Shown here: piece by piece, positions 51,101 through 57,749 of the stretch
How positions within the stretch are numbered: the first letter of the stretch is position 1
Layout of the letters: the number at the start of each line of letters is the position of its first letter
DNA from: Polyangiaceae bacterium
GTDB lineage: Bacteria > Myxococcota_A > Polyangia > Polyangiales > Polyangiaceae
Direction: 5' to 3'
Length of the DNA: 64,000 nucleotides
Assembly (NCBI GenBank): GCA_013214025.1
Contig: JABSRN010000140.1
Span: 62,001-126,000 of the forward strand
Notes under the pieces: model-generated
Seen by the model: only the letters and a program-made list of their open reading frames with translations
What the model was told of the DNA's origin: nothing
Database searches by the model: none
Position numbers and translations under genes: made by a program

Positions 51101-53565
51101 GCGATGCTGAATGCCTCGAGGTAACGTTCGAAAGCTTTTTCCTTGTCGTTGATCCGCCCCTCGTAAAGCGCGGCGACCTCACGTAGCAGCTCAAGTCGTT
51201 CGTCTGGATCTTCCAGATGCCCCAACTTCACTTCGATCGCGCTGCCGAGCCCCTTCGGGTTGTTGCCCGACTGGTAAATCGGAATCAGCGACTGAGCTGC
51301 CGCTAGATTCTGCGGGTCGAGACCTAGCACCTTTTCGTAGGCGCGCGACGCCCGGTCCGGCTTGCCTTTCTGCGTCATCCACAATTCAGCGATCTTCATC
51401 AGCATTCCAATGCGCTGCTCGGGATCCTTGTTTCTGCTCTCGTTGCTCTCCAACACGCGAATGAACTCATCCCACTTACCGCTATCCGAGTAGAAGTCCT
51501 CCAACTCATCCCACCGACCGAGCGCTACGTAGCGCTTCTTCAGTTGCTCCTGAGCGCGACGGTCATCGGGCTGCAAGGTCAGCAACATGCGGTAGGCATC
51601 CACAGCGCGAGCGTCGTCCTTGAGACGATCTCCGGTGACCTGCCCGAGCTTGGTCAGAAGTTGAACGCGTTCGCCGATGTCGTCGATGTATTCGACGAGC
51701 TTCTCGATAACGTCCGCGAACTTTTCATAGTTTCGTGCCCGCTCGTATAGCTGGGCGAGAGCCTTCAGCGCGTCGTAGTCGGCGTCATCCGCTTCGAGAA
51801 CCACCGCCCACAGACCAATGCAAACATCCGGCTTCTTGATGCGCTCGGTTGCCAGCAACGCAATGTCCTTATAGGCAGCCAGTTGCTCGGGGCCTTCCGG
51901 CAGCGCGTCGGCCTCTCCTTGGCGGAGACGGATGAGCTTCTCCCAATCACGCCGTTTCTCGTACATCTGCCGCAGATAATCGATGGCAGACTCGCTGGTG
52001 GGGTCGACAGCAAGAACCTTCTCGTAGGTCTTGACGGCCTCGGCCTGGTTCATGAACTTATTAACGTAAAGATCACCAGCTTCAGCCAGCAGCGTTAGCT
52101 TCTCGTCAGCGTCGGGGACCTCTGCTGCCAAAGCGATCAGGGTCTTGACGTATTCGTGCATTCGCTTGGCGGCCTGTTGGGCAGATAGCTTCTCTCGGAG
52201 TTCAGCGACTTTGGCAGCGTCCACCTCCGGCGGGGCCTCCGCTTCCGGTGCAGCTTCGGCGGCTTCCGCCGCTACTTCGTCGCCTGCCGCCGCATCGGCG
52301 GCCTGCTCTATCTCGGACTCCGGTTCTGAAGCTGATGCTTCAGCAGACTCCGATTCGTCAGAGACTTGAGCGTCTTCTGTCGTTTCCTCGGCGGGAGCCG
52401 TGCCAGCCTCTTCTTCGGCCTCAGAATTCGATTCGCCACCACTGTTTTCGGACACAAGTTTCTCCCCGATCAATGCCTCAAACTGAGCCACTGCCGTGTG
52501 TTCTGGCGAGATCTCCGCCAATCGCTGAAAATATACCCGCGCGCCGTTCACGTCGCCGACTTCGCGCCATGTAATGAGCGCAGCGTGAGCCAAGAAGCCG
52601 GCACCTGCGGACGACCGCCCCAGCTTGTCGGCTAGCTGAGCCGCCAATGTAACGACTTTGCCCCAGTCAGCGTCTTTGGCGCCGTAGAGGTCACGCAAGT
52701 ACGCAAAGGCCGCATGGTTATCAGGAACGAGCTCTAGTGACTCAGTTACGAATCGTTCGCCGAGTTCCCGATTTTGGTGTCGCAGCGCCCAGCGCGCGCC
52801 AAATACGAAGGCCAGAGCTGCCTTGCTTTCCCGATCATCTATTGCGGACAGCGCCGACGTCTGCGCATCCACGATTTCGCTACCACGGTCAGCGGCGATC
52901 AGCTGTCCCTCGAAGAGAGCCGCCGCGGACGCGGACGATGGATCGGCCGCGTAGGCTTGTGCCAGCAGTCCCTCTTCGCCGAGGCCCTCTCGTCCGCGGG
53001 CAACACGCGCTGCGCGAAGCCCGAGGTCGGACCGCGCGGCGGGGTCCGTACCCGCGTTCAGCTCAGCCACTAGGTCCGAAATTCTGTTCTCGGCTTCTTC
53101 GTCCGAAGCTTGGCAATCCTGTAAGCGGTCACTAATTCCTAGCGCCTCGGCGTCGGTCAGCGACATGCCCTGGGCATAGGCGCGGGACGCCCTCTCCCGA
53201 TCGCCAAGGTCTGCGGAAACGTCACCCAGATCGCGGAGCGCGGCGGCGCCGCCGTCCACTCCGTTCTTCAGCTGTAGCTCCAGCAGCTTTTGCACCATTG
53301 CGAGCTTGCCGAGGTCCCAGTAGATTTTGCGAGCCTCGACCAATGCCTCAGCCAACGCCGGATTCAGCTTGAAGGCATCTTGAAAATGCTTCAGCGCCTT
53401 CACCCCTTGAAGGAACTTTTGACTGAGGACACGCCCCAACCTCAGATGTAACTCAGCCTGCGTTTCCGCGTCAGAAGCCTCCGCGATCCCCTGTTCAATG
53501 ATCTCTAGGACGGCATTCCAATCCTGTTCAGTCTCAAGCTTCGTCAGACGCTCTTCAAATTCCAT
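42196..53565 (-). CDS. gltI: Giant TPR protein, GltI/AgmK-like
   Basis: A 3,789-aa protein made almost entirely of TPR-like helical repeats (recurring L-x-x-hY-x-x-x-x-x-W-x-x-L and DP-x-x-x-A-L-x-x-L patterns). It starts with MEFEERLTKLETEQDWNAVL, with no signal peptide or TM. A Glu/Ala-rich disordered segment lies at about 375-455. The last about 370 residues (from EDYRPEGMLQVKGRVSNELW) are not TPR and look like a globular domain. M. xanthus GltI (AgmK) is a TPR protein of nearly the same length, encoded after gltD-E-F-G-H in the gliding locus, as here. It is the last gene before a strong terminator. Cytoplasmic or periplasmic location is unresolved. Confidence 0.8.
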   Translation of the reverse strand: MEFEERLTKLETEQDWNAVLEIIEQGIAEASDAETQAELHLRLGRVLSQKFLQGVKALKHFQDAFKLNPALAEALVEARKIYWDLGKLAMVQKLLELQLKNGVDGGAAALRDLGDVSADLGDRERASRAYAQGMSLTDAEALGISDRLQDCQASDEEAENRISDLVAELNAGTDPAARSDLGLRAARVARGREGLGEEGLLAQAYAADPSSASAAALFEGQLIAADRGSEIVDAQTSALSAIDDRESKAALAFVFGARWALRHQNRELGERFVTESLELVPDNHAAFAYLRDLYGAKDADWGKVVTLAAQLADKLGRSSAGAGFLAHAALITWREVGDVNGARVYFQRLAEISPEHTAVAQFEALIGEKLVSENSGGESNSEAEEEAGTAPAEETTEDAQVSDESESAEASASEPESEIEQAADAAAGDEVAAEAAEAAPEAEAPPEVDAAKVAELREKLSAQQAAKRMHEYVKTLIALAAEVPDADEKLTLLAEAGDLYVNKFMNQAEAVKTYEKVLAVDPTSESAIDYLRQMYEKRRDWEKLIRLRQGEADALPEGPEQLAAYKDIALLATERIKKPDVCIGLWAVVLEADDADYDALKALAQLYERARNYEKFADVIEKLVEYIDDIGERVQLLTKLGQVTGDRLKDDARAVDAYRMLLTLQPDDRRAQEQLKKRYVALGRWDELEDFYSDSGKWDEFIRVLESNESRNKDPEQRIGMLMKIAELWMTQKGKPDRASRAYEKVLGLDPQNLAAAQSLIPIYQSGNNPKGLGSAIEVKLGHLEDPDERLELLREVAALYEGRINDKEKAFERYLEAFSIAPSDEQARSDAERAAGVTAGWETMVEKYRAQIVVAEESSDFEVVSMLRLSLGRVLVEELQNVDEALAEYSAVQESEPENQVALEALQKLYRETERWTDLLGVYQSQRNLISDPEERKPVLFEIAKLHEAKVEDLKSAIETYGAVLEEDAADLTALAALDRLYQQTEDWAPFADILRRRIELDATEAELIDFKFRLGQADQKHLSNASASLENYREILFLDQEHAGAREALEGMLDDEEHRGDAAAILEAIYEAREDWESLVRALDILVLGAEPDEQVSLLRRVAGTCAMQLDDVGRAFEAQSRAVKADPTSSDARLELEQFAEQATAWERLIALYNEVAGELSDPVLARDYFLRTAAIEEQLGKIDEAAASYQQILELDAADAEALTALDTLYRSNERWEDLISVFLRRIDLADEGEEKEGYYAQLATTYEERLDKPEEAVAAYRDVLTMDPTSSAALTALDGLFARQQMWPELAENLVTRLALAEEDAEQLELMLRLASLREQQMGEAEAAIEGYREVLDRDPSNEAALTSLERLGTDAEQELVIAEILEPHYRNQGDYQKLIGVHEVQVRRADDVNTKVELLHQIAVLYDDAAGDPSAAFDTTARALAADPSSEMSQEGLDRLARLTNRFADMAKVLEELAAKQEDPELGSALYSSAARVVQDDMGDIEGAIRLYCCVLTVDETNLSAAESLQGLYQTTERYAEMSEILQRKSNMLEDLDEQKAALYQAATLEEDLLERQQMAVAIYKKVLEIDEEDVKSIDALIGLFLAAETWTELLDVYAKKADLVFDPDEKKAIYYQVGAVYERELGDVEHAIDTYQRVLELDPDDLTALGRLDVLYQSAENWAELLSVLTQESELTADPAEAVSYQYRIAELYEKRLDDVVRAVELYRDILNIQADHEPTLAALEGIKGTDGENALAAASVLETVYDAMGEYDRLISVLEVQASCSEDSFNKVELLHRIAALYEESLGNLASAFDVFGRAVAVDSENEDSLGSLERLAMTIERWPQVAELYDSELAKLEEEPDRLVALVMRVAQVYEVQLEDVDNAVARYRTALEHDPENQGAVRALDRLFTSAERWSDLAEVLIREADIGQSPDEILDFKYRLGEVFQLRLDDVDKAIEAYSEVINAAPEHEEALAALESLFAVGVKQQAIAEIVEPLYQASAEWEKLIQVHEAQLTHTTEPEERVAMYYRIAEDAEERLMDSVRAFEIYARAIKEIPTDERIGEEIERLASMNDGGWELLANTYADVMSIEGVSPETQVLAGKRLARLFEEELADADKAEESYRFVLTVSPKEQDALENLDRIYTSMDQFTELAGILELRAETAEEVPDKVEFYARVGQVYEEQLERIDDAIRVFRVVFDELEPTHEESILALSRIYEGREAWTELKVVCERQLENSVGDVEEAETRAKLANIAAKHLGDVEGAVTGWKRVLDLRGEDPEALVALADLYEQESQWAELSDVLERHFDIAEEDEERVNALTRRARLFTEKLGRDDEAHDAWHRVLDIDFSNVIALRAVAEIWRRKEDSTELVTALHAIVERAAALIEGEELIAVYRELGKTYGTVLEQPFEASEAWTQLLEVEPSDFEAMQELEAIYRADERWPDVVQVKIQRSAAFEEPEEKIRELLEVTEIWKTTVEEYDSATEAFEKILEVDGLHEHAFAELETLHNAGERWEPLVELYLNRLDALEDAPQRADLLRRIASVFEKSLDDENQAFDALVNAFAEDYGDDVTVVYMEALAQSTGRWGELINTANAWLQEQTEERTKIQLCLRLGKWYGEDLGHPEYAQPYYQQVMQMEPNNVQVLRQMANIYRLSSNWQKMGEMLTRGLDVAVANDDRKAILVDLGELLELQMDQAAQGISYYKRALEVDEHFVPALEALERIYAAGGEHRELASILTEKVEALTDTDAIVVTKIRLGELYETELGDFEASATVYAGVLELEAANLTGLRGLERAHETLQRWGELVQVLEQQLDVVESERDRVDVLLKVAGIQEEQFLKSEEAAQRYEQALEINPGEVGAYEGLERCYRRLKQWLDLITTYERHISDAAEQEDKIEFFGQIAKVYADEVGDADQAISAYQNLVDLDENNIVALDALSKLYDKQGDSSQAIDAMTRVADLTTDGEQRVEMYFRIGQAFEDKLGDRVAAQERFEMALDLDPAHLACLAALRTIAVDEGDWDRAARYLEQEQSNTEQARPRARLLVELGRVRAEMLDEPELAVQAYELAIQSDPECEEAALPLVKSYMDAERWDDAEPLAALLVKKSKGQEKQDQHLLYKLYGRVLAAQEADEKALKAYTQAHQLDMTDQETIRGIADVSYRLKDWPSALTNYQKVLTALGEDEVDERTDVYYRLGCIKGEQGQSKQAINNFEKALGLDSEHRATLEALVAIYEKANDWKEVASYKRQILDSVFDDEPRYALLLEIGEVWGDKEKSFDKAVEALEEAQEIKPENHVLLHKLLQLYQQAGDWQKMVDTLQVIGDLESAPAKKSRYLYTMAQLCRDKLDDEGRAVELFNETLDLAPDFLEAFERINKILTAQKNWKQLERNYRKMLHRVAGKDNAGLEHMLWYQLGLVYRDRMEEQESAIEAFKMASVAKPESLVERQILSELYETSERYDDAIAEQRIVLASDPLKVDAYRHLYRLYLHKKAYDEAWCVASAIAFMRKSNEEEKRFFEDYRPEGMLQVKGRVSNELWVKHLFHSGQNLYVSKIFEMIAPAALQAKIALLTAQRKLPALDKRFKQDPATSTVTFAKTFGWAGQVLGVQLPDLYVRNDVAGGILAVPSAPPASVAGQSVLSGFQPQELTFLCGKHLAGYRGELYMRNLFPTQAELTVMLFAGVIIAAPNTPLPKEITKQVKDTAQALAKFMQPRQMEGLRTVVKRFIEEGAKANIKKWNHGAEFTSARAGLLISGDLEIAKKLLSAETGGPTDLPPAEKMKDLLVFSVSEHYSALRSALGTAISAE

Positions 53566-53638
53566 GTTTCACCAAAAGTCGGGCAACCCGCAACAAACCA
53601 ATATTCCGCAAAAAACAACTAGGACTTAGCTCGAACGC

Positions 53639-54562
53639 TTACTGACTCAACTTTTGGAGCAGTGCTTTCGCTGTGACGCACTGGTCACGGTACTTCTCGG
53701 CATTCTTCTTCTGTTTTGCGCCGCAGTTTCGCTTGTCAAAAGACTTGAGCAAGCGAAGGGCTTTCTCTTTCTTCGGCGGCGTCATCTTCGCGTAGGTACT
53801 GCCTAGGTTGTACGCGATCTCCGGATGCGTCTTGCCGCCCACCTCTTGGGCCTTCTCCAATGCGGTTACCCTTGCGGCCTCTTCGTTCTTGGCCTGGTGG
53901 ACGTTGGAAAGAAGCGTGTACATCCCATACAAGCTGTTCGCGTTGTCCTCGATCCGAGCCACGAGATTCGTGCCCTCCTTGAGGACCTGTCCTGCCTGCT
54001 CATAGAACTGGAGAGCGATGTAGAGCTCTGCAAGCCGGGGGTAGAAGTACGCCACACTCGGCTCGTGCTCGATGGCCTTGGTGAAGTTCTCGATCGCCAA
54101 CTGGTCATCGCCAGTCCACATGAACGCCTCGCCCAGCTCGTGATAACACTCAGCATGGTTGGGATCCTTTTCGATGCACTTCTTCAGCGGCTCCTTCGCC
54201 TCTTCGTAAGCGTCAGGATTTCCGTCTGCTGCAATCTTGCTGAGCGCGAATCCGCGTCGGTAGTAATAATCGGCATTGTCCGGAGCCGCTTGTACCGCCC
54301 GAGCCAGCGTCGAGGACATGTTGCTCCAGTCCTCTTTCTTTTGATAAGCCCGCGCTAGCTTCCAAAGAATCCGATGATTCGACGGGTCGAGTCGCGTCGC
54401 CTCTTCATACTTGTGGATTGCACCCTCCACGTTCGTCTTGAGCGACCGGTCACCAGAGTTGGCGAGGTTGATCGCTTCGATGTGATCTCGACTACAGCCG
54501 ACGCTCGCGACTGCCAGTGCTGTGACAAAAATACCTGACTTCAAAATCCCTAATGTCTTCAT
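53639..54562 (-). CDS. TPR lipoprotein in the position of gltH
   Basis: A 307-aa protein. The lipoprotein signal (IFVTALAVASVGC, Cys about 23) is followed by about six TPR repeats (EEATRLDPSNHRILWKLARA, AVQAAPDNADYYYRRGFALS, CIEKDPNHAECYHELGEAF, AIEHEPSVAYFYPRLAELYI). The C-terminus is basic with two Cys (KRNCGAKQKKN, YRDQC). It lies between the gltG-like and gltI-like genes. That is the slot of gltH in Myxococcus, but GltH there is described as an outer-membrane barrel, so this is not a clear orthologue. It could be an outer-membrane TPR scaffold comparable to GltE. Confidence 0.65.
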   Translation of the reverse strand: MKTLGILKSGIFVTALAVASVGCSRDHIEAINLANSGDRSLKTNVEGAIHKYEEATRLDPSNHRILWKLARAYQKKEDWSNMSSTLARAVQAAPDNADYYYRRGFALSKIAADGNPDAYEEAKEPLKKCIEKDPNHAECYHELGEAFMWTGDDQLAIENFTKAIEHEPSVAYFYPRLAELYIALQFYEQAGQVLKEGTNLVARIEDNANSLYGMYTLLSNVHQAKNEEAARVTALEKAQEVGGKTHPEIAYNLGSTYAKMTPPKKEKALRLLKSFDKRNCGAKQKKNAEKYRDQCVTAKALLQKLSQ

Positions 54563-54955
54563 AGCGGCTCACCCTTCACGAAATGCTCAGCGCCGTCTGG
54601 TTCAGGCGTCTGAGGTTGCTGGCTACATTCGGACGAATGTCGTCCCTGGCAGCCGCCATTTGGCGGCCTTTGCGGAATAGTTCCACGATAGAATGTGGGC
54701 ATGACAAGGGTGTCAGCATACGCGGACGCATGTGACGAAGTAAAGCCGCTCGAAGTCCGCCTTTGCCCTATTTTTGATGGATTTCAGACGCCGCGACGAC
54801 GCCCACACTGGCGCTGCGTCGAGCCCAATATCGCGCGCGCGACAACCCCCTCGCCGCTTCGGCTCAGCCACGACGCACCCCCGCCACAACGCCTCAGGCG
54901 ACGCCAATGCTCACGTCGCAGGCGACCCTGCGGCGCACTCGATTACACCGACGGA
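54563..54955. other. Spacer inside the glt-like locus
   Basis: No gene is supported. Two small inverted repeats are present: GGACGA/TCGTCC near 54631-54645 and GCCGCC/GGCGGC around ATTT at 54652-54667. They may attenuate or process the transcript between the gltG-like gene and the TPR lipoprotein gene. No clear promoter boxes. Confidence 0.35.
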
Positions 54956-56950
54956 CTAACCGCCCGGTGAGAACATAATCGGATACACAACGGTCACGAT
55001 TCCACCCTCGGGCGGTGGGAAGCTCAGACCATAGTATGCCCGAACGACACACGATACGACGCCTGAATCCGGGATATCCGAACCACCGTTGCCGACGTTC
55101 GAGACTGCACCGTTTCGCCCAATAACGAAACGAACCGCCACGCGACCTTGAAGGTTCGGGTTCTTCTGTAGACCCTGCTCGTAGCAGAGGCGAAAACGGC
55201 CGTAGTTCTGACGAACGATTCGCTGAATGACCTCTTTGGGCAGTCGACCACTGACTTGAGTCGCACCCATGCGTACGCGGGGTACCTTCGTTTTGTGACC
55301 GCCTCCAAGACGGCCATGTCCGCTACCAAAGCCCTGACCGGTTCCGGTTCCGGCGCCGTGCCCGAAAGTACCGATCGAACCGAGACCGATGCCTTCACCA
55401 CGACCACCACCACCCTCGCCGATGCCGGAGAGTCCCAGACCGCCGCCGCCATATGCGTCGCCGACGTCGTCGCCCCACATGTTACCGTTGAAGCTTTCGA
55501 GGTTGGGATCGGGGTCAGCCCAATCGATTACGGGTGCATTGGGATCTCCCGCCGCACCAGTATTCAACAAACCGATGATGCCGAATTCCATCGCGTCGCG
55601 GAGTGCCTCTGCACGAGAAGTATTCTGATACCGCTTATTGGTATCTTTACTCTCCTCCTTGCCCATGGCTCCTTCTTCGTCTTTGTGCTGGTCACCGGTG
55701 CCACCTGAAGTGTCGACCGCGTCGTCATCAGCTTCCTGCTCTTCTTCCTCTTCTTCTTTTTCAGCAAGAGCGTCGAGGTACTGCTGGATCAGATACATCT
55801 GATCCTTATCGAAGCCTTCATCGTCGAGCAGCCCCAAGGGAGGAGTGAAGTACGCCATGGCGAGAATGAGCCCGCCCACCGCCGACATGGACATTCCGAA
55901 GTAAGCGAGAATCGTCCAATCGATCCCCGATGCCACTCCGTGAGCCACGGGCTTGCCGGCATTGACCGCGCCAACCATGAACACCATGTCACCGAGTTCG
56001 ATCCTAGCCTTGCCACCCGATGGCAGCGCTATCTGATGAGCACCGCTCAACTCCGCGCAAGGCTGTGCTTTCTGTCGAGCTTCATCCAAGGTCATGCGCG
56101 GTTGCCCTGGCAATTCAATGTGGCCGCTAGCGCCAGCCGGAATCACAACCGAGAGGCTACCGACATCTGCCACCACAACCGGCATCCGAGTCGTCCCCAA
56201 AATCGTAGGCGGCATGAGGAAATCGCACTTCAGATCCTTGCCGTTGTCCTCACCGACGTAGAAATTACGCGGAGGGCTGAGATGCGAAACGTGAATCACA
56301 TTCACGCCCCAAAGCACCATGATCTCCACGGCGGCATCCGCAGTCTCCACCTCAGCCAAGCTGACGTCCGGGCCACTCTTTACGAGGGTGTAGGTATAGG
56401 TCCCGGGAGCGGCATCGTCCGGAACATCGTAGACGGCGTCGCGCGCCGCGACGGCAGCACCGGCACCGAAGGGATTCGCGCCGAGGCTCCCCACGCCAGG
56501 ACTGGCATCTGCGAAGGGGTTGGCTTGGCCGGAGCTAGCGTCCGCGAAGGGGTTGGCTGCTGCAGCCCCGGCCTTCGCGAATGGGTTGGAAGCCGGCGGG
56601 GCTGGTTCAGCAGGCGCTTCTTGCGCCGGCGCGGCGACCCCCTCGGCTTCGGCTTTCTCCAACATTATCTGGACGCCGCCGACTTCGATCTTGTCGCCGA
56701 TGCTCAGCTTGCACTTGTTCACCTTTTCGCCATTGACGATGGTGCCCGGATCATTTCCTAGGTCGATCAACGTAACGTCGTCCGGCCCGGCCACCTCGAT
56801 GACAGCGTGCATGCGGGAAGCCGCCTCGTCGTCCACCTGAAGATGACTCTTGGGATCTTTGCCTACCTTGATGATGTCGTGAGCGAGAGTCTCTCGACCT
56901 AGGAGCTCGTCTCCTCGGTAAACAGCGAAAGTAAGTACCGCTTTAGCCAT
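54956..56950 (-). CDS. gltG: FHA-TM-TonB-like protein, GltG/PglI-like
   Basis: A 664-aa protein from ATG 56950. The N-terminal FHA domain (about 15-95: KVGKDPKSHLQVDDEAASRM, then GTIVNGEKV) is followed by four NPF motifs (NPFAKAG, NPFADAS twice, NPFGAG; about 120-175), a beta-rich cytoplasmic region and one TM helix (about 390-410, FGMSMSAVGGLILAMAYF). The periplasmic part has a Glu-rich coil (EKEEEEEEQEADDD) and a Gly-rich stretch. The AgmX/PglI TonB-like domain ends it (VIQRIVRQNYGRFRLCYEQG, GRVAVRFVIG). GltG of M. xanthus has this FHA-TM-TonB-like plan and links cytoplasmic and envelope parts of the gliding motor. The frame extends upstream to 57139, but GAATCG and the FHA start favour 56950. 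Confidence 0.8.
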   Translation of the reverse strand: MAKAVLTFAVYRGDELLGRETLAHDIIKVGKDPKSHLQVDDEAASRMHAVIEVAGPDDVTLIDLGNDPGTIVNGEKVNKCKLSIGDKIEVGGVQIMLEKAEAEGVAAPAQEAPAEPAPPASNPFAKAGAAAANPFADASSGQANPFADASPGVGSLGANPFGAGAAVAARDAVYDVPDDAAPGTYTYTLVKSGPDVSLAEVETADAAVEIMVLWGVNVIHVSHLSPPRNFYVGEDNGKDLKCDFLMPPTILGTTRMPVVVADVGSLSVVIPAGASGHIELPGQPRMTLDEARQKAQPCAELSGAHQIALPSGGKARIELGDMVFMVGAVNAGKPVAHGVASGIDWTILAYFGMSMSAVGGLILAMAYFTPPLGLLDDEGFDKDQMYLIQQYLDALAEKEEEEEEQEADDDAVDTSGGTGDQHKDEEGAMGKEESKDTNKRYQNTSRAEALRDAMEFGIIGLLNTGAAGDPNAPVIDWADPDPNLESFNGNMWGDDVGDAYGGGGLGLSGIGEGGGGRGEGIGLGSIGTFGHGAGTGTGQGFGSGHGRLGGGHKTKVPRVRMGATQVSGRLPKEVIQRIVRQNYGRFRLCYEQGLQKNPNLQGRVAVRFVIGRNGAVSNVGNGGSDIPDSGVVSCVVRAYYGLSFPPPEGGIVTVVYPIMFSPGG

Positions 56951-57026
56951 ATCGTTCGATTCCTGACGGGCCGTTTCGACCCTCTTGGGCTGGGCGCATC
57001 GCTTGATGGATGCGACTGGAGTTTTC

Positions 57027-57278
57027 TTAGAGGTTCTCGACGGACTTGAGCATTTCGGGAACGAAAGACGTCCTCGGCCGAATGAGAGTTGTGCGTGCCG
57101 CCTTCGGGCGAACGCGAATGGTTGCGTCGTTGGGGCCAAAGCCGCCGGCAGCTAGCGGATCATCGTCAAACTCGTAACCATAGCCGTCGCCTTTTTCGTC
57201 CTCGGCGTGGGCCAAACCACTCAGCATAGCGATGCTCAACACGACCAAACCCGATACGAAATATTTAGACCGTTTCAT
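57027..57278 (-). CDS. Small exported protein in the gltF position
   Basis: An 83-aa protein with a signal peptide (MKRSKYFVSGLVVLSIAML, cleavage after LAHA). The mature peptide is about 60 residues: acidic (EFDDDPLAAGGFGPNDA), then Arg/Thr-rich (VRPKAARTTLIRPRTSFVPE), ending MLKSVENL. The strong ribosome site GAGGAGG lies 8 bases upstream. It heads the downstream half of the locus, 76 bp before the gltG-like gene. In Myxococcus the gene between gltE and gltG is gltF. I assign position, not proven homology. Confidence 0.65.
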   Translation of the reverse strand: MKRSKYFVSGLVVLSIAMLSGLAHAEDEKGDGYGYEFDDDPLAAGGFGPNDATIRVRPKAARTTLIRPRTSFVPEMLKSVENL

Positions 57279-57317
57279 CAGACTGCCTCCTCAGGCGCTC
57301 TCGGCGATTACAGTGAG

Positions 57318-57347
57318 ATTGTAGTGACCGACCACCGAAAGCGTCAA
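57318..57347 (-). promoter_or_regulatory. Sigma70-type promoter before the gltF-like gene
   Basis: On the minus strand: -35 TTGACG (57347-57342), an 18-bp spacer and -10 TACAAT (57323-57318). The start point would be near 57311, about 33 bases before the gltF-like ATG. It would drive the gltF-G-H-I half of the locus. Confidence 0.65.
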
Positions 57348-57749
57348 CAGAAGAGACGCTAAACTCAACAAGTGATGCACGCTGAGTAAGACACTGCCGA
57401 TCCTCGAAAGTTCGGAGTATCGACGGTATCAGTGAACATTTTCGTCGTCCTGCCCGGCACCGACGAGTGAATTCCGCCCAAGCCGCAGACTTCCGCCAAC
57501 GGCGGCGTTCTACGGTCAACGAGCGGCGGGTGGGCACTCGACTGCAGCGAAATGAACGGTCCGCCCTCTGGCCAGCGCCGAGTTCCGAACGAGCCAACCA
57601 GTAGCCAGATCCCTTCCTGAACACGCCCGGAACTAGCTGCGACAAACGCGAAGATGACGCCCAGGAGCGCCATCTTCTCTTCCGAGCAGGGTTTCCCCTG
57701 GGACCTCCCCACTAGAGAGAAGCCTCACCGCCCCCAAGGGGTCCGCCTG
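57348..57749. other. Spacer between gltE-like and gltF-like genes
   Basis: About 400 bp without a supported gene. A minus-strand open frame (57712-57365) has a hydrophobic start (MALLGVIFAFVAASS) and a GGAAGAGAAG ribosome-like site, but the rest is not protein-like. Confidence 0.35.

Noticed and set aside
54652-54667. GCCGCC/GGCGGC hairpin as a terminator within the glt-like locus
   Set aside because: Only a 6-bp stem, and no T-run on the minus strand.
57365-57712. Minus-strand frame with a hydrophobic N-terminus between the gltE-like and gltF-like genes
   Set aside because: Composition after the first 30 residues is not protein-like and it overlaps the promoter region; kept only as a note.
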